From Mycolicibacterium nivoides (GTDB lineage Bacteria; Actinomycetota; Actinomycetes; Mycobacteriales; Mycobacteriaceae), in NCBI RefSeq assembly GCF_003855255.1, contig NZ_CP034072.1, forward strand, positions 1,539,623 through 1,603,622: a DNA stretch of 64,000 bases, given 5' to 3'. Shown here in pieces: positions 29,303 through 37,835 of the stretch (within the stretch, counting starts at the first letter, position 1; each line of letters starts with the position of its first letter). The notes under the pieces are model-generated. The model did not search any database and was not told the DNA's origin. It was given only the letters and a program-made list of their open reading frames with translations. The translations under genes and the position numbers were made by a program.

Positions 29303-29662
29303 CTACCCGGACGCTGCTCGACGGACCTCGGCTTCGCCGGAGACCAACTCCAGGCTGTCACCGACGTCCACCGTCACCTCCGCCGTCGCCTGGAAAAGGC
29401 CGTAGAAGTCGTCGGTCCGGGCGAAGGTGTGGGCCCGGGAGAACAGCGGCTGCACATCGAACACCCGCACCCGGAGCTTCTCGCGCGTGAGTCTGCCCAA
29501 TTCCCGGCCGGATTCGGGGTCGGTGATCACCTGATCGGACTCGGAGTGCACGGCGAAAACCATGCCCGGCACGACGCCTGCCTCAGCGCCGCGATTGATG
29601 ACCAGTGTGTAGTCGTCCTCGATGAGCGCGACCTGGCCGGTGAGGGTGTGCCCGTCGGTCAT
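29303..29662 (-). CDS. Hypothetical protein, second gene of a two-gene operon
   Basis: This 119-residue, mostly beta protein contains LTGQVALIEDDYTLVINRGAEAG and VVPGMVFAVHSESDQVITDP, then SGRELGRLTREKLRVRVFDVQ. The pattern of a residue string bound to a well-defined value of valency (RGxxxGVxPGMxFAV) resembles small barrel domains of envelope-associated proteins. I do not recognise a named family. It overlaps the upstream membrane protein gene by 4 nt, so the two probably act together. There is no signal peptide or membrane segment. Confidence 0.72.
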   Translation of the reverse strand: MTDGHTLTGQVALIEDDYTLVINRGAEAGVVPGMVFAVHSESDQVITDPESGRELGRLTREKLRVRVFDVQPLFSRAHTFARTDDFYGLFQATAEVTVDVGDSLELVSGEAEVRRAASG

Positions 29663-30420
29663 GACGCCGCCAGGGAATTGCTTTCTCGCAGGGATTTGGG
29701 CGCGGAGCCTGCCCGGATCCGCGGGCGTGCGTCGTGGCCTTCCACGGACAGCAGTGCGTCGATGTGGCTCGTCTCGTCCTGCTCCGTCCCGAGCGTGAGT
29801 TCGACGGCCGTCTTGGCCTGGAACAGCGCGATCATCGCGTGTTGCTGACGTTCGGCGCCGAATGCGTTGAGCGCGACCGCGAGCTTCTTGTCGACGTATT
29901 CGACCGAACGCTGCAATTCGGTCGGCGAGGCTCCCTGGCTTTCCACGCGCGGCGCGGGCTCAACGCCGAGTCCGCTGTACCAGCGGTGTGCGAGCGCACC
30001 GAGGGCGAACGAGCACACCGGAACCACCACGACGATGCACGCGAGGCCGAGAGAGTTCTGCAGTGCGATTGCCCCGACGATGCCCAGGAGCATGGTCACG
30101 CCCACCGCGGTCACAAGGCGGACGGCCGGCGGCACTGCGGCGATCGCGCGGGACAACTGCCGCAAGGCCTCGGCGCCGGATCGAGCAATGCCGGCGAGGA
30201 ACGCGATTACGGCCGTGGCCGCATTGCGTGCGATCTGTCCCACCTTGTCGGCCTGCTCGCGCGTTACCGCGGGCTTGGGCATCGACCACACCCGCTGCTG
30301 CTCCGACGGCGCCTCGGCAGCGGTCTGTGGTTCACCCTGCACCTCGTCAGGCTTCGGCTCGGACGTCTCGGACGTCTCGGGAGCCGGCGCCACGTTTGTC
30401 ACATTCGCATCAACAACCAC
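29659..30420 (-). CDS. Hypothetical membrane protein, first gene of a two-gene operon
   Basis: The 253-residue protein has a Pro/Glu/Thr-rich N-terminus (APAPETSETSEPKPDEVQGE) and an amphipathic Ala-rich region (60-95). Two membrane helices follow at about 98-145: LVTAVGVTMLLGIVGAIALQ and LACIVVVVPVCSFALGALA. The C-terminal cytoplasmic part is coiled (SVEYVDKKLAVALNAFGAERQQHAMIALFQAKTAVELTLG). The family is unknown to me. Its ATGA overlap with the small beta protein suggests a membrane anchor and its soluble partner. Confidence 0.75.
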   Translation of the reverse strand: MVVDANVTNVAPAPETSETSEPKPDEVQGEPQTAAEAPSEQQRVWSMPKPAVTREQADKVGQIARNAATAVIAFLAGIARSGAEALRQLSRAIAAVPPAVRLVTAVGVTMLLGIVGAIALQNSLGLACIVVVVPVCSFALGALAHRWYSGLGVEPAPRVESQGASPTELQRSVEYVDKKLAVALNAFGAERQQHAMIALFQAKTAVELTLGTEQDETSHIDALLSVEGHDARPRIRAGSAPKSLRESNSLAAS

Positions 30421-30547
30421 ATCTGCATCATCGCGCTGGTGCCGTCCGATGGCGGTCTCGGCGCGCCGAAAATCCGTAATTCACAGATCTGGAGTTGCCT
30501 CACACAGCTAATCCCTTTCCGTTGTGGCCGGCCCGCGCTATGAATCA

Positions 30548-30847
30548 ATGGTGAGCAACCATGTGAACCTGACCGCGCAGGAAAGCTCGTTGATCGCTGA
30601 GAGTGATCCCGACGCTCTGGCACGGATGGACGAGAAGTCGCTGAAGGACCTGCAGAGTCGGCTCAGACAAGCGCGCGAGAAGAACTTCAGCCTGTTGCGG
30701 CGCCAGGGCGCGGCTCGCGTTGAGGCCGAAGGTGCCCGCGGCGCCGCACAACCGGCCAACGAAAAGCGCGGCGAAAAGGTGGATGTCTTCGACGAGGCAC
30801 TGGCGCGAGTGAGCCAGCGCCTGGAGGACGTCAGCGACGTCGAGTAG
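30548..30847 (+). CDS. Small coiled-coil protein, hypothetical
   Basis: This soluble protein of about 99 residues starts MVSNHVNLTAQESSLIAESD. A charged helix follows (LARMDEKSLKDLQSRLRQAR, EKNFSLLRRQGAARVEAEG), and the end is acidic (DEALARVSQRLEDVSDVE). The composition suggests a helical hairpin or dimerising coiled coil. A GTG at 30524 would add 8 residues. It is divergent from the two-gene membrane operon across 127 bp. I do not know its function. Confidence 0.7.
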   Translation: MVSNHVNLTAQESSLIAESDPDALARMDEKSLKDLQSRLRQAREKNFSLLRRQGAARVEAEGARGAAQPANEKRGEKVDVFDEALARVSQRLEDVSDVE

Positions 30848-30930
30848 CAACCGGCGGGCTTTCCTGCGAACGTCGTTAGTGGTTCCAGGTAATCCGGCGA
30901 CGTCCGGTCGGGAAGCAGAGGAGCGGCCGC

Positions 30931-31131
30931 GTGGGTCTCGGTGTCTGGGGTGATCTCACGATTCTTGCCGCCGTGATGGCAGCGACCTTCGCCTCGTGCG
31001 TCTTCGTGAACAGGCGCCACAACCGCGTAGCTGCGGAATGTTCCTGCGTCACCTGGGAATTGGAGGTGTCGTTGGGGATAACGTCGCGATCTGCCTCGTC
31101 CGGCATGGACAGGCAGGGCGGCCTCAGATGA
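30931..31131 (+). CDS. Possible small membrane protein
   Basis: A GTG-started 66-residue frame has AGAGGAG 8 nt upstream and one hydrophobic helix, VWGDLTILAAVMAATFASCVFV. A polar tail without recognisable features follows. The last 8 nt overlap the 3' end of the OYE gene. It may be real but is weakly supported. Confidence 0.3.
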   Translation: MGLGVWGDLTILAAVMAATFASCVFVNRRHNRVAAECSCVTWELEVSLGITSRSASSGMDRQGGLR

Positions 31132-32212
31132 ACGCCCGGGTGTACTGGGGCGGGAACGGGAGAGTCACCCCGCTCTCTCGGGCGGCTTCGCGAACCCAGT
31201 TCGGATTGCGCAGCAGGGCACGCGCCAGGAAGACCGCGTCGGCGTCGCCTCCCGACACGATCGCCTCGGCCTGTCCGGCCTCGGTGATGAGCCCGACTGC
31301 CGCGGCCGGGATGTCTGCCTCGGCTCGTACCCGCTTGGCGAACGGCACCTGATAGCCGGGAAACACCGGGATCTTGGCGTCGGGTACTGCGCCGCCCGTG
31401 GAGACGTCGATGAGGTCGACTCCCGACTTCTTCAGGCCGGCGGCGAGGGCGATGGTGTCGTCGACCGTCCAGCCCGGTCGCGGGTCATCGGTATCGCCGG
31501 CAAGCCAGTCGGTCGCGGACACCCGGAAGAACAGCGGTAGATGATCTGGCCACGCACGCCGCACCGCGGTGGCGACGGCGAGGGCGAAGCGCATCCGGTT
31601 ATCCAGCGATCCGCCGTACTCGTCGGTGCGCATATTGGATTGCGGGGACAAGAACTGGTGGATGAGATAGCCGTGGGCGCCGTGGATCTCGAGGACCCGG
31701 AATCCGGCCGCGGCCGCCCGACGTGCCGCTGCAGCGAATGCGGAGATGATGCGTTCGATTTCGGCATGGTTCAGTTCGTGCGGCACGGGGTGGCGGCCGA
31801 ACGGTACCGGGCTCGGGCCGACCGTCGTCCAGGGCTCGAACGGGCGGGTTGGGTCCGGCCATGGGCGGCCGGTGGATCCCTTCCGCCCGGCATGCACGAT
31901 CTGTATGCCCGGGACCGCGCCTTGATCGGAGATGAAGCGGGTCAACCGCTGAAACCCAGGTACCTGAGCGTCGTTCCACAACCCGAGGTCGTAGACGCTG
32001 CTGCGCCCGACGGGGTCGACGGCGGTGGCCTCCACCATCGCCAGGGCAATGCCGCCGATGACCCGCGCGCCGAAATGCGACAGATGCCAATCGGTGGGTG
32101 TGCCGGCCTCGGGTCCGTCGACCACTGCGGAGAACTGCATCATCGGTGACATCCAGGCACGGTGCGCGAACCTCACATCGCGCAGCGTCAGCGGAGTGAA
32201 CAGACTGGTCAT
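31124..32212 (-). CDS. NADH:flavin oxidoreductase, Old Yellow Enzyme family (YqjM-like)
   Basis: This FMN barrel enzyme of 362 residues begins LFTPLTLRDVRFAHRAWMSP. Substrate-site residues are GVRVLEIHGAHGYLIHQFLSP-type (seen as FRVLEIHGAHGYLIHQFLSP), and SNMRTDEYGGSLDNRMRF is the family signature. The phosphate site is VGLITEAGQAE and DAVFLARALLRNPNW. YqjM-type members reduce activated C=C bonds with NADPH. ATG 32212 overlaps the amidohydrolase TGA (TGATG). It is the last gene of the six-gene catabolic operon; a ring-derived enone or enol lactone would be a sensible substrate. Confidence 0.92.
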   Translation of the reverse strand: MTSLFTPLTLRDVRFAHRAWMSPMMQFSAVVDGPEAGTPTDWHLSHFGARVIGGIALAMVEATAVDPVGRSSVYDLGLWNDAQVPGFQRLTRFISDQGAVPGIQIVHAGRKGSTGRPWPDPTRPFEPWTTVGPSPVPFGRHPVPHELNHAEIERIISAFAAAARRAAAAGFRVLEIHGAHGYLIHQFLSPQSNMRTDEYGGSLDNRMRFALAVATAVRRAWPDHLPLFFRVSATDWLAGDTDDPRPGWTVDDTIALAAGLKKSGVDLIDVSTGGAVPDAKIPVFPGYQVPFAKRVRAEADIPAAAVGLITEAGQAEAIVSGGDADAVFLARALLRNPNWVREAARESGVTLPFPPQYTRAFI

Positions 32213-33192
32213 CAGCTCATCCCCAGAAAGGCCCGTGCCGCCCGGATCAACGTGTTCTCGTCGGGCCCGTGCTTGACGGCGAACCGGACCGGGTCGGGCT
32301 CGGCCATGTCGAACGGGTAGTCGCTGCCGCACACGATCTTGTCCGTGCCTGCGATCTTGCAGAGCATCTCGAGCTGGGGTGCGTCGTGAGTCACCGTGTC
32401 GAAGTACAGGTCTTCGAAGACCTCGGAAGGCGGCCGTGCGCATGCGCCCCGGGCATCGGCGCGAGCCCGCCAGCCATGATCCCATCGGCCGAGCAGGCCC
32501 GGGGCGCATCCACCGCCGTGGAGGAAGCAGATGCGCAACGCGGGAAGCTCATCCTTGACCCCGCTCAGGATCAGATTTGCTACGGCAGTGGCGGTTTCGA
32601 CAGGATTGCCGATCAGGTTGGCCAGATAGTAGTCAGCCCATTCCGGTCGGCCGATCTGCATGGGGTGCACCAGTACGGCAAGGTCGAGCCGCGCGGCCTC
32701 GGACACGATGTGCCGCAGTGTCCCCCGGTTCAGTGACGCGCCATCGACCACGGGTGGGACGGCGACCCCGACGACGCCCTCGGTGTCGCGCAGTGCGGTG
32801 AGCTGGGTGGTGATGAGTTCCGGGGCGCCCAGGCTGACGATGCCCAGCCCCAGCAGTTTTCCGTCCGCCCGGGCGACGACATCGGCCAGGGCGGTGTTGA
32901 AAGCCAGCGCGTAGTCGGCGCCGGCAGCTTCGCCGCTGAGTGGAAAGGCGAACGGAGGAGCGGAAAGGACGCGGATGCCAATGCCCGCGCGGGCCATGTC
33001 CTCGACGATGGCGGCCTCGTCGCTCATCGCCGCGGTGGCGATCGACAGCGGCAGGTCACCGAGATACAGCTGACCCTCCCGGTCATTCATCGGTCCGTAC
33101 GGTGCACCCGGCGGCAGCCCGAACAACGAGTGGGGGAGCCAGTGCGCGTGGACGTCGATGACCCCGCTCGGGTGGTTGTCGCCGGTGCTCAT
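32212..33192 (-). CDS. Amidohydrolase-family decarboxylase/hydrolase (ACMSD-like)
   Basis: This metal-dependent TIM barrel has 326 residues. The metal motif HxH is in GVIDVHAHWLPHSLFG, a second His in LAVLVHPMQIG, a third in RICFLHGGGCAPGLLGRWDH, and the catalytic Asp in DKIVCGSDYPFDM. The arrangement is that of aminocarboxymuconate-semialdehyde decarboxylase and related carboxy-aromatic decarboxylases. Decarboxylation of a ring or ring-cleavage acid is the likely reaction, but the substrate is unknown. It overlaps the cupin gene upstream by ATGA and the OYE gene downstream by TGATG. Confidence 0.88.
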   Translation of the reverse strand: MSTGDNHPSGVIDVHAHWLPHSLFGLPPGAPYGPMNDREGQLYLGDLPLSIATAAMSDEAAIVEDMARAGIGIRVLSAPPFAFPLSGEAAGADYALAFNTALADVVARADGKLLGLGIVSLGAPELITTQLTALRDTEGVVGVAVPPVVDGASLNRGTLRHIVSEAARLDLAVLVHPMQIGRPEWADYYLANLIGNPVETATAVANLILSGVKDELPALRICFLHGGGCAPGLLGRWDHGWRARADARGACARPPSEVFEDLYFDTVTHDAPQLEMLCKIAGTDKIVCGSDYPFDMAEPDPVRFAVKHGPDENTLIRAARAFLGMS

Positions 33193-33626
33193 CGGGCGAT
33201 GTCCAGAGCGGCGTTGTCGCTGTCCAGGTGCTCGACGGTGGTGAAAACCAGTTCGGTGTCTCCGATGTTCTCGATATCGTGCAGCAGGAATTCGCCTGGG
33301 CCGAAGTGGAAATGGCGGGTCTCGCCGGCTCGGTAGGAGACTTCGCGGACGGTGCCGTCATGGGTGTGCTGGCGGCTGCTGCCCGCGTTGATCGCGGTCC
33401 AGAAGTAGTCGAGCACATGCCGGTGGGCGTGCCAGCGCTCACCCGGTGCCAAGCGGATCTCCCAGACGCGCACGCGGGTGTCCTCGCTGAGCAGGCGTGA
33501 CCCGACGTTTCCGTCGAAGGCGTGGTCGGCGAACTCGGTTTTCAGCCACTCCGGCCAGCTTTCGAAGTTGGTGGCCACCAGTTCGCCGGCGAGCGGCAGA
33601 TCGGTCAGGTAATTGTTGTCGGTCAT
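33189..33626 (-). CDS. Cupin-domain protein of the catabolic operon
   Basis: This 145-residue single-cupin protein has motif 1 LAPGERWHAHRHVLDYFWTA (His-x-His) and motif 2 FHFGPGEFLLHDIENIGDTELVF. The metal-binding His set is therefore plausible. Small cupins in such operons act as isomerases, oxygenases or binding proteins. The gene begins 27 nt after the FAD monooxygenase and overlaps the amidohydrolase by 4 nt. Confidence 0.85.
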   Translation of the reverse strand: MTDNNYLTDLPLAGELVATNFESWPEWLKTEFADHAFDGNVGSRLLSEDTRVRVWEIRLAPGERWHAHRHVLDYFWTAINAGSSRQHTHDGTVREVSYRAGETRHFHFGPGEFLLHDIENIGDTELVFTTVEHLDSDNAALDIAR

Positions 33627-33653
33627 CGTCGAGTTCCTCTCGTAGTAAGGGGT

Positions 33654-34844
33654 TTAGCGCCCGGGACCGTAGAGGCCGAAGCGCAGGTCCGGGTCTCCGG
33701 GGGTCCATGTGTTGCGGAACTGTGAGCGCTCACCCATGTCGACCACGCGGCGTAGGAGCGTGTCGCTGAGCTGCAACTGGGCCGGTTCCCACTTGGACAA
33801 TGCCGAGGCGACATCCCCTGACGAGGTGGACAGCGCCGCGGCCAGTGCCCAGGCGTCGGCCGCGGCCTTGGCGGTTCCGGCTGCTGCGTGTGGACGTGAT
33901 GCGCTCGCGGCATCGCCGATCAGCGCCGCCCTGCCGAGCGCCATCCGAGAGGACCGCACGTCGGACAGCACCTGGAGGTACGGCTGTTCGGTCGCGACAA
34001 CCACTTCGGATACCGCGGGAGCCAGCTGGGTCGTGGCCGCCGCGCGCAGCTCGTCGACGAAGCGGTCCTGGACCTGGCCGGGATGAACCGAAACCGATCC
34101 GGTGAATCCTCTTTTGTCGATGAGAAGTTCACTGAGCTCGGGCCCGGCGGGCACGTTGCGATACCAGACGTAGTTCATCAGGCGGTCGGATTCGTCGAGG
34201 CTGTCCTCACCCGGTATCGGGTACATGGTGATGTGAGAGTTGGGAATGACGGTGTAGGTGATCGCATCGCCGAGCACCTCGCGTGTCTGCGCGCTGAGTT
34301 CGGACAGCGCGACGGTTCCCCGCCAGCCGACGTATCCGGAATACGCGAGCGCGGCCTCGGGGTCGAAGTGCGCCCGTGCCGGCGAGGTGATGCCGTCGGC
34401 GAACACGACGAGATCGGCACGCGCTGTCCTGCCACTCACGAACCGGACGGTCACGGTGTCGGCGTCTTGGTCGAAGCCGCAGGCGAATTCGCCGTAGTGA
34501 TAATGCTCGGTGCCGAAGTCGGAGAGTAAGGCACGGTAGAAGGTGCCCCAGGAGGTGTAAGTCCACAGCGCCGGCTCACGGTGGATGACAGCGCCGCCGG
34601 CATCGAGGTACTGCACGTACTCGGTGGCGGTGTGCAGGTCGGACAGATCCTGATGGCTGCGTTCGGCGAACCAGCGCACCGTGTCGGGTTGCAGGACGAT
34701 GCCGCTGCCGCGTCCGTCCAGCGGGGTCGGAGTGCGTTCGTAGACGTCGACGTGGAAGCCGAGGTCGCGCAACAGCAGCGCGGCGGTCAGACCTCCGATG
34801 GATCCTCCGACGACGATCGCCGACGCACCGGCGTATTCGGTCAT
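33654..34844 (-). CDS. FAD-dependent aromatic monooxygenase (dihydroxypyridine hydroxylase-like)
   Basis: This class A flavoprotein hydroxylase has 396 residues. The FAD motif is AIVVGGSIGGLTAALLLRDLGFHVDVYER, then GRGSGIVLQPDTVRWF, and the second FAD/NADH motif is ALIGDAASASRPHAAAGTAKAAADAWAL. The sequence resembles 2,6-dihydroxypyridine 3-monooxygenase-type enzymes more than p-hydroxybenzoate hydroxylase, but that is from memory of motifs. The ATG at 34844 overlaps the MFS gene stop (ATGA). The open frame extends upstream through the MFS gene and is not used. Confidence 0.9.
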   Translation of the reverse strand: MTEYAGASAIVVGGSIGGLTAALLLRDLGFHVDVYERTPTPLDGRGSGIVLQPDTVRWFAERSHQDLSDLHTATEYVQYLDAGGAVIHREPALWTYTSWGTFYRALLSDFGTEHYHYGEFACGFDQDADTVTVRFVSGRTARADLVVFADGITSPARAHFDPEAALAYSGYVGWRGTVALSELSAQTREVLGDAITYTVIPNSHITMYPIPGEDSLDESDRLMNYVWYRNVPAGPELSELLIDKRGFTGSVSVHPGQVQDRFVDELRAAATTQLAPAVSEVVVATEQPYLQVLSDVRSSRMALGRAALIGDAASASRPHAAAGTAKAAADAWALAAALSTSSGDVASALSKWEPAQLQLSDTLLRRVVDMGERSQFRNTWTPGDPDLRFGLYGPGR

Positions 34845-36196
34845 GACGTACTCCCTTCGCTCAGCGGAACGTTGTCGACGATCGGGTGGTCGACAGGCAA
34901 TGGTTGGCCGCGGGTCTCGCGGGCGAAGGCGAGACCGATCACGGCGATCAAGCCGACTGCCGAGACCGAGGCCGTGGCGAAGCCGAGGTTTCCGTCGAAC
35001 CAGGAAGCGGCGATCACGCCTGCGGTGAGTGGTCCCAGCGCGGTGATGTAGCGGCCCACGCTGTTGCAGACCGCCAGCGCAGTGGCGCGCACACTGGGCG
35101 GGAAGAGTTCGGGGCCGTAGATGAAGGTGCCCGACAACGCGCCGAACAAGCCGAAGCCCAGCAGGGGCATGGCGACCAGCATTTCGGCGAAACTGCGGTC
35201 GAAGGGGAACACCCATGCGATGGTGGCTGCCGAGACCACGAAGCTGATCAGGAACGCTTTCTTGCGGCCGATGGCGTCGGCGACGAAACCCCATGCGGCA
35301 TAACCGACGATGCCGCCGGCGTTGAAGAGCATGGCTGCCACGGCGACCCGATGGTCGGCCGCTTCCCGGGGAAGGTGATCGGCTTCGGTCATCTGCCTGA
35401 TGATCTGCGGGTACCAGGTGGACACGCTCCAGAACGCCACGAGCGCTCCGGTGGCCAGCGCGGTACACACCAACATGGGGTGCAGCAGCGGCGGGCTGAA
35501 CAGGCGCCGCAGAATGAATCGATCGTGATCGAGGTTGCGGCCAAGGGCCTTTCGTTCTTTGCGGGCCTGCAGGTGGGCGCCGATTTCGGGCGGCTCGGGC
35601 ACGTAACGGCGGATGAACCAGACCACCAGCGCGGGAATGCCGGCGAGCAACATCATGGCGCGCCAGCCGTGGTCGCCGAGCAGCGCGTACGCGGCGGCTG
35701 CCATGAAGAACCCCGCCGCGTATCCGGCCATCATGACCCCACCCGCTCGGGCCCGGAAGCGATTGCGCCAGGTCTCGGCGATCAGTGCCGCGCCCACCGG
35801 CGCCTCGACGCCTGATCCGAGGCCGGCGATGAAGCGCAGAATGCCCAGCTGCCACCAGGTTTCGGCGAAGACGGCCAGGGCGCTGAAGACCGCGTAGGTG
35901 AGGATGCCCACCGACAACACCCGGGTGCGGCCGAAATAGTCGGCGAGCATGCCGAACAAGATCCCGCCGGTGGCCCACCCCATGAGGAACAGGGCCACCG
36001 TCATGCCACCGTAGAAGCCGATCGCGGCTCCGTCGACGCCGAGGCCGCTGTTGGGTAGCAGTTCACTCATGGCCGGACCCAGCACGAGGACATAGAGGCT
36101 GCCGGCGAAGCCGTCGAGCCCCCAGCCCAAGGTGGTGCCCGCGAGCACGAGCCATTGTGTTCGGGTGATGTCGTGATACCAACGTCCTGCGGACAT
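34841..36196 (-). CDS. MFS transporter, aromatic acid/sugar-type permease
   Basis: This 12-helix major facilitator has 451 residues. Helix 1 is WLVLAGTTLGWGLDGFAGSLYVLVLG. The loop 2-3 motif GMLADYFGRTR is the conserved GxLxDRxGR pattern, and ETRGQPLPVD ends the protein. The wide loop VPEPPEIGAHLQARKERKAL splits the halves. It is the import step expected for a catabolic operon. It lies 30 nt downstream of the aldehyde dehydrogenase and overlaps the monooxygenase start. Confidence 0.88.
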   Translation of the reverse strand: MSAGRWYHDITRTQWLVLAGTTLGWGLDGFAGSLYVLVLGPAMSELLPNSGLGVDGAAIGFYGGMTVALFLMGWATGGILFGMLADYFGRTRVLSVGILTYAVFSALAVFAETWWQLGILRFIAGLGSGVEAPVGAALIAETWRNRFRARAGGVMMAGYAAGFFMAAAAYALLGDHGWRAMMLLAGIPALVVWFIRRYVPEPPEIGAHLQARKERKALGRNLDHDRFILRRLFSPPLLHPMLVCTALATGALVAFWSVSTWYPQIIRQMTEADHLPREAADHRVAVAAMLFNAGGIVGYAAWGFVADAIGRKKAFLISFVVSAATIAWVFPFDRSFAEMLVAMPLLGFGLFGALSGTFIYGPELFPPSVRATALAVCNSVGRYITALGPLTAGVIAASWFDGNLGFATASVSAVGLIAVIGLAFARETRGQPLPVDHPIVDNVPLSEGSTS

Positions 36197-36226
36197 GGGT
36201 GTGCCTTTCAGGGTGTCGGGGACAGA

Positions 36227-37747
36227 TCAGTTGAGGCGGCGCTGTGGTTGGTCGCCGTACCACTCGACGTGGTCGGCGGCGGTGCGCACAACGATCGTCT
36301 TGATCCAGGAGAAGTCGTCGAAAGACTCTGTGCCAGCGTCTTTTCCTGATCCAGAGTCTTTGATGCCGCCCCATGGCAGAGAAGGCTCGAGCCGGTGGTG
36401 GTCGTTGACCCACACCATGCCTGCGTTGATCCGCGCCGCCACGCGGTGGGCGCGGCTGACGTCGGTGGTCCATACTCCGGCGCCCAACCCGTAAGGGTTG
36501 TCGTTGGCCATACGCACGGCGTCGTGTTCGTCGTCGAAGGGGATCACCACTGCCACCGGGCCGAAGATCTCTTCGCGAGCGACGGTCATGTCCATGGTGG
36601 CGTCGGACAGCACGGTAGGGGAGAGGAAGAAGCCAGCATCGAAAGGTTCTGGCAGCGAAGGCTTCTTACCACCTGCCTTGAGTGTCGCCCCCTCATCGAG
36701 GCCGCTTTGGATCAGGGCGGCGACCTTGTCCCGCTGGCGGGCGCTGATGAGTGGTCCCATCTGGGTGTCAGGCAGGGCGGGGTCGCCGAGCCGAATGGCC
36801 TGCGCGCGTGCGGCGAGCGTGTCGACGAACTCGTCGTAGATTCCGCGCTGCACGAGGAAGCGGGATCCGGCGACGCAGGACTGACCCGCGGCGACGAACG
36901 CTGCGAAGGCCGCGCCCTCGGCGGCGATGCGCGGGTCGACGTCATCGAACAGCACTACGGGTGTCTTGCCGCCGAGTTCGGCCGTAATGCGCGCGAACCG
37001 TGACGCTGTAGCGATGGCTGCGGACCGGCCGGCTTCGGTACCTCCGGTAAGCGTGATCTTGGCGATGTCCGGGTGACCGGTAAGCCGCTGGCCGGCTGCG
37101 CGAGCGCCCGTGACCACGTTGAGGACACCGTCGGGTAGCCCGGCGTCGGCGAGGATGTCGGCCAGCGCGAGGGTCGTCAGTGGCGTGAGTTCGGATGGCT
37201 TGACCACCACGGTGTTTCCGTTCGCCAACGCCGCCGACAGGCTACGCGCCAGGATCAGCATCGGATGGTTGAACGGGGTGATGATGCCGCAGACGCCGAG
37301 CGGAAGCCGCTGCTGATATGTCAGATACGGGCCATCGCCCGGCAATACGGCCTGACGCTGGGCCGCCAGGAGTCCGGCGTTGTACCGAAACCACTCGGGT
37401 ACCCGGGACAGCTGTGCACGCGTCTCGGTGATCGGCCGGCCATTGTTGCGTGCCTCCAGCGTGTAGAGGGTCTCGCTGGAATCCTCGATCGCATCGGCGA
37501 TGCGCAGCAGGAGCTTGGCACGGTCGCTGCGAACCATGTTCGGCCACGGTCCGTCCTCGAATGCTCTGCGTGCGGTCGCCACCGCCATGTCGACTTCGTG
37601 CTCACCTTGCTCTGGCACCGTGGCGATCGCCTCGCCTGTGGCGGGGTTGACGATGTCGCGGAGTTGGCCGGGCAGCGGCGCCGCAGTGGCTGTGGACTCG
37701 GGTGTGGTGGCCGGGGATACCTGGGTCATGGCTATGAGTGTCGTCAC
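36227..37747 (-). CDS. Aldehyde dehydrogenase (NAD(P)+-dependent)
   Basis: This enzyme has up to 506 residues. It shows the NAD-site PFNHPMLILARSLSAALANGNTVVVKPSE, the catalytic Glu ITAELGGKTPVVLFD, the nucleophile Cys FVAAGQSCVAGSRFLVQ, and EIFGPVAVVIPFDDE at the C-terminal end. ATG 37747 or 37729 (MTQVSPAT) could be the start. It is the first gene of the operon facing the PucR-type regulator. It would oxidise an aldehyde arising from ring cleavage or side-chain loss. Confidence 0.93.
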   Translation of the reverse strand: MTTLIAMTQVSPATTPESTATAAPLPGQLRDIVNPATGEAIATVPEQGEHEVDMAVATARRAFEDGPWPNMVRSDRAKLLLRIADAIEDSSETLYTLEARNNGRPITETRAQLSRVPEWFRYNAGLLAAQRQAVLPGDGPYLTYQQRLPLGVCGIITPFNHPMLILARSLSAALANGNTVVVKPSELTPLTTLALADILADAGLPDGVLNVVTGARAAGQRLTGHPDIAKITLTGGTEAGRSAAIATASRFARITAELGGKTPVVLFDDVDPRIAAEGAAFAAFVAAGQSCVAGSRFLVQRGIYDEFVDTLAARAQAIRLGDPALPDTQMGPLISARQRDKVAALIQSGLDEGATLKAGGKKPSLPEPFDAGFFLSPTVLSDATMDMTVAREEIFGPVAVVIPFDDEHDAVRMANDNPYGLGAGVWTTDVSRAHRVAARINAGMVWVNDHHRLEPSLPWGGIKDSGSGKDAGTESFDDFSWIKTIVVRTAADHVEWYGDQPQRRLN

Positions 37748-37763
37748 AGCGGGATCGGTGCGC

Positions 37764-37801
37764 TATGTCGCGACCGACATACTTCTTCTTGATAAATGTC
37801 G
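37764..37801. promoter_or_regulatory. Palindromic operator candidate between the catabolic operon and its regulator
   Basis: TATGTCG-CGAC-CGACATA (37764-37781) is a perfect dyad with a 4-bp centre. A further half-site ATGTCG (37796-37801) stands 15 bp beyond CGACAT. It lies in the 88-bp divergent gap. PucR/CdaR-type binding is inferred. Confidence 0.55.
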
Positions 37802-37835
37802 CTGATGACACCTCGATCTGGGGGAGACTGAGGGC

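Noticed and set aside
32213..32509. N-terminal extension of the OYE gene
   Set aside because: It overlaps the amidohydrolase. The family begins at the ATG that overlaps its stop.
34845..35978. Apparent fusion of an extra domain to the FAD monooxygenase
   Set aside because: The extension is the MFS gene read in the wrong frame. The FAD motif starts right after ATG 34844.
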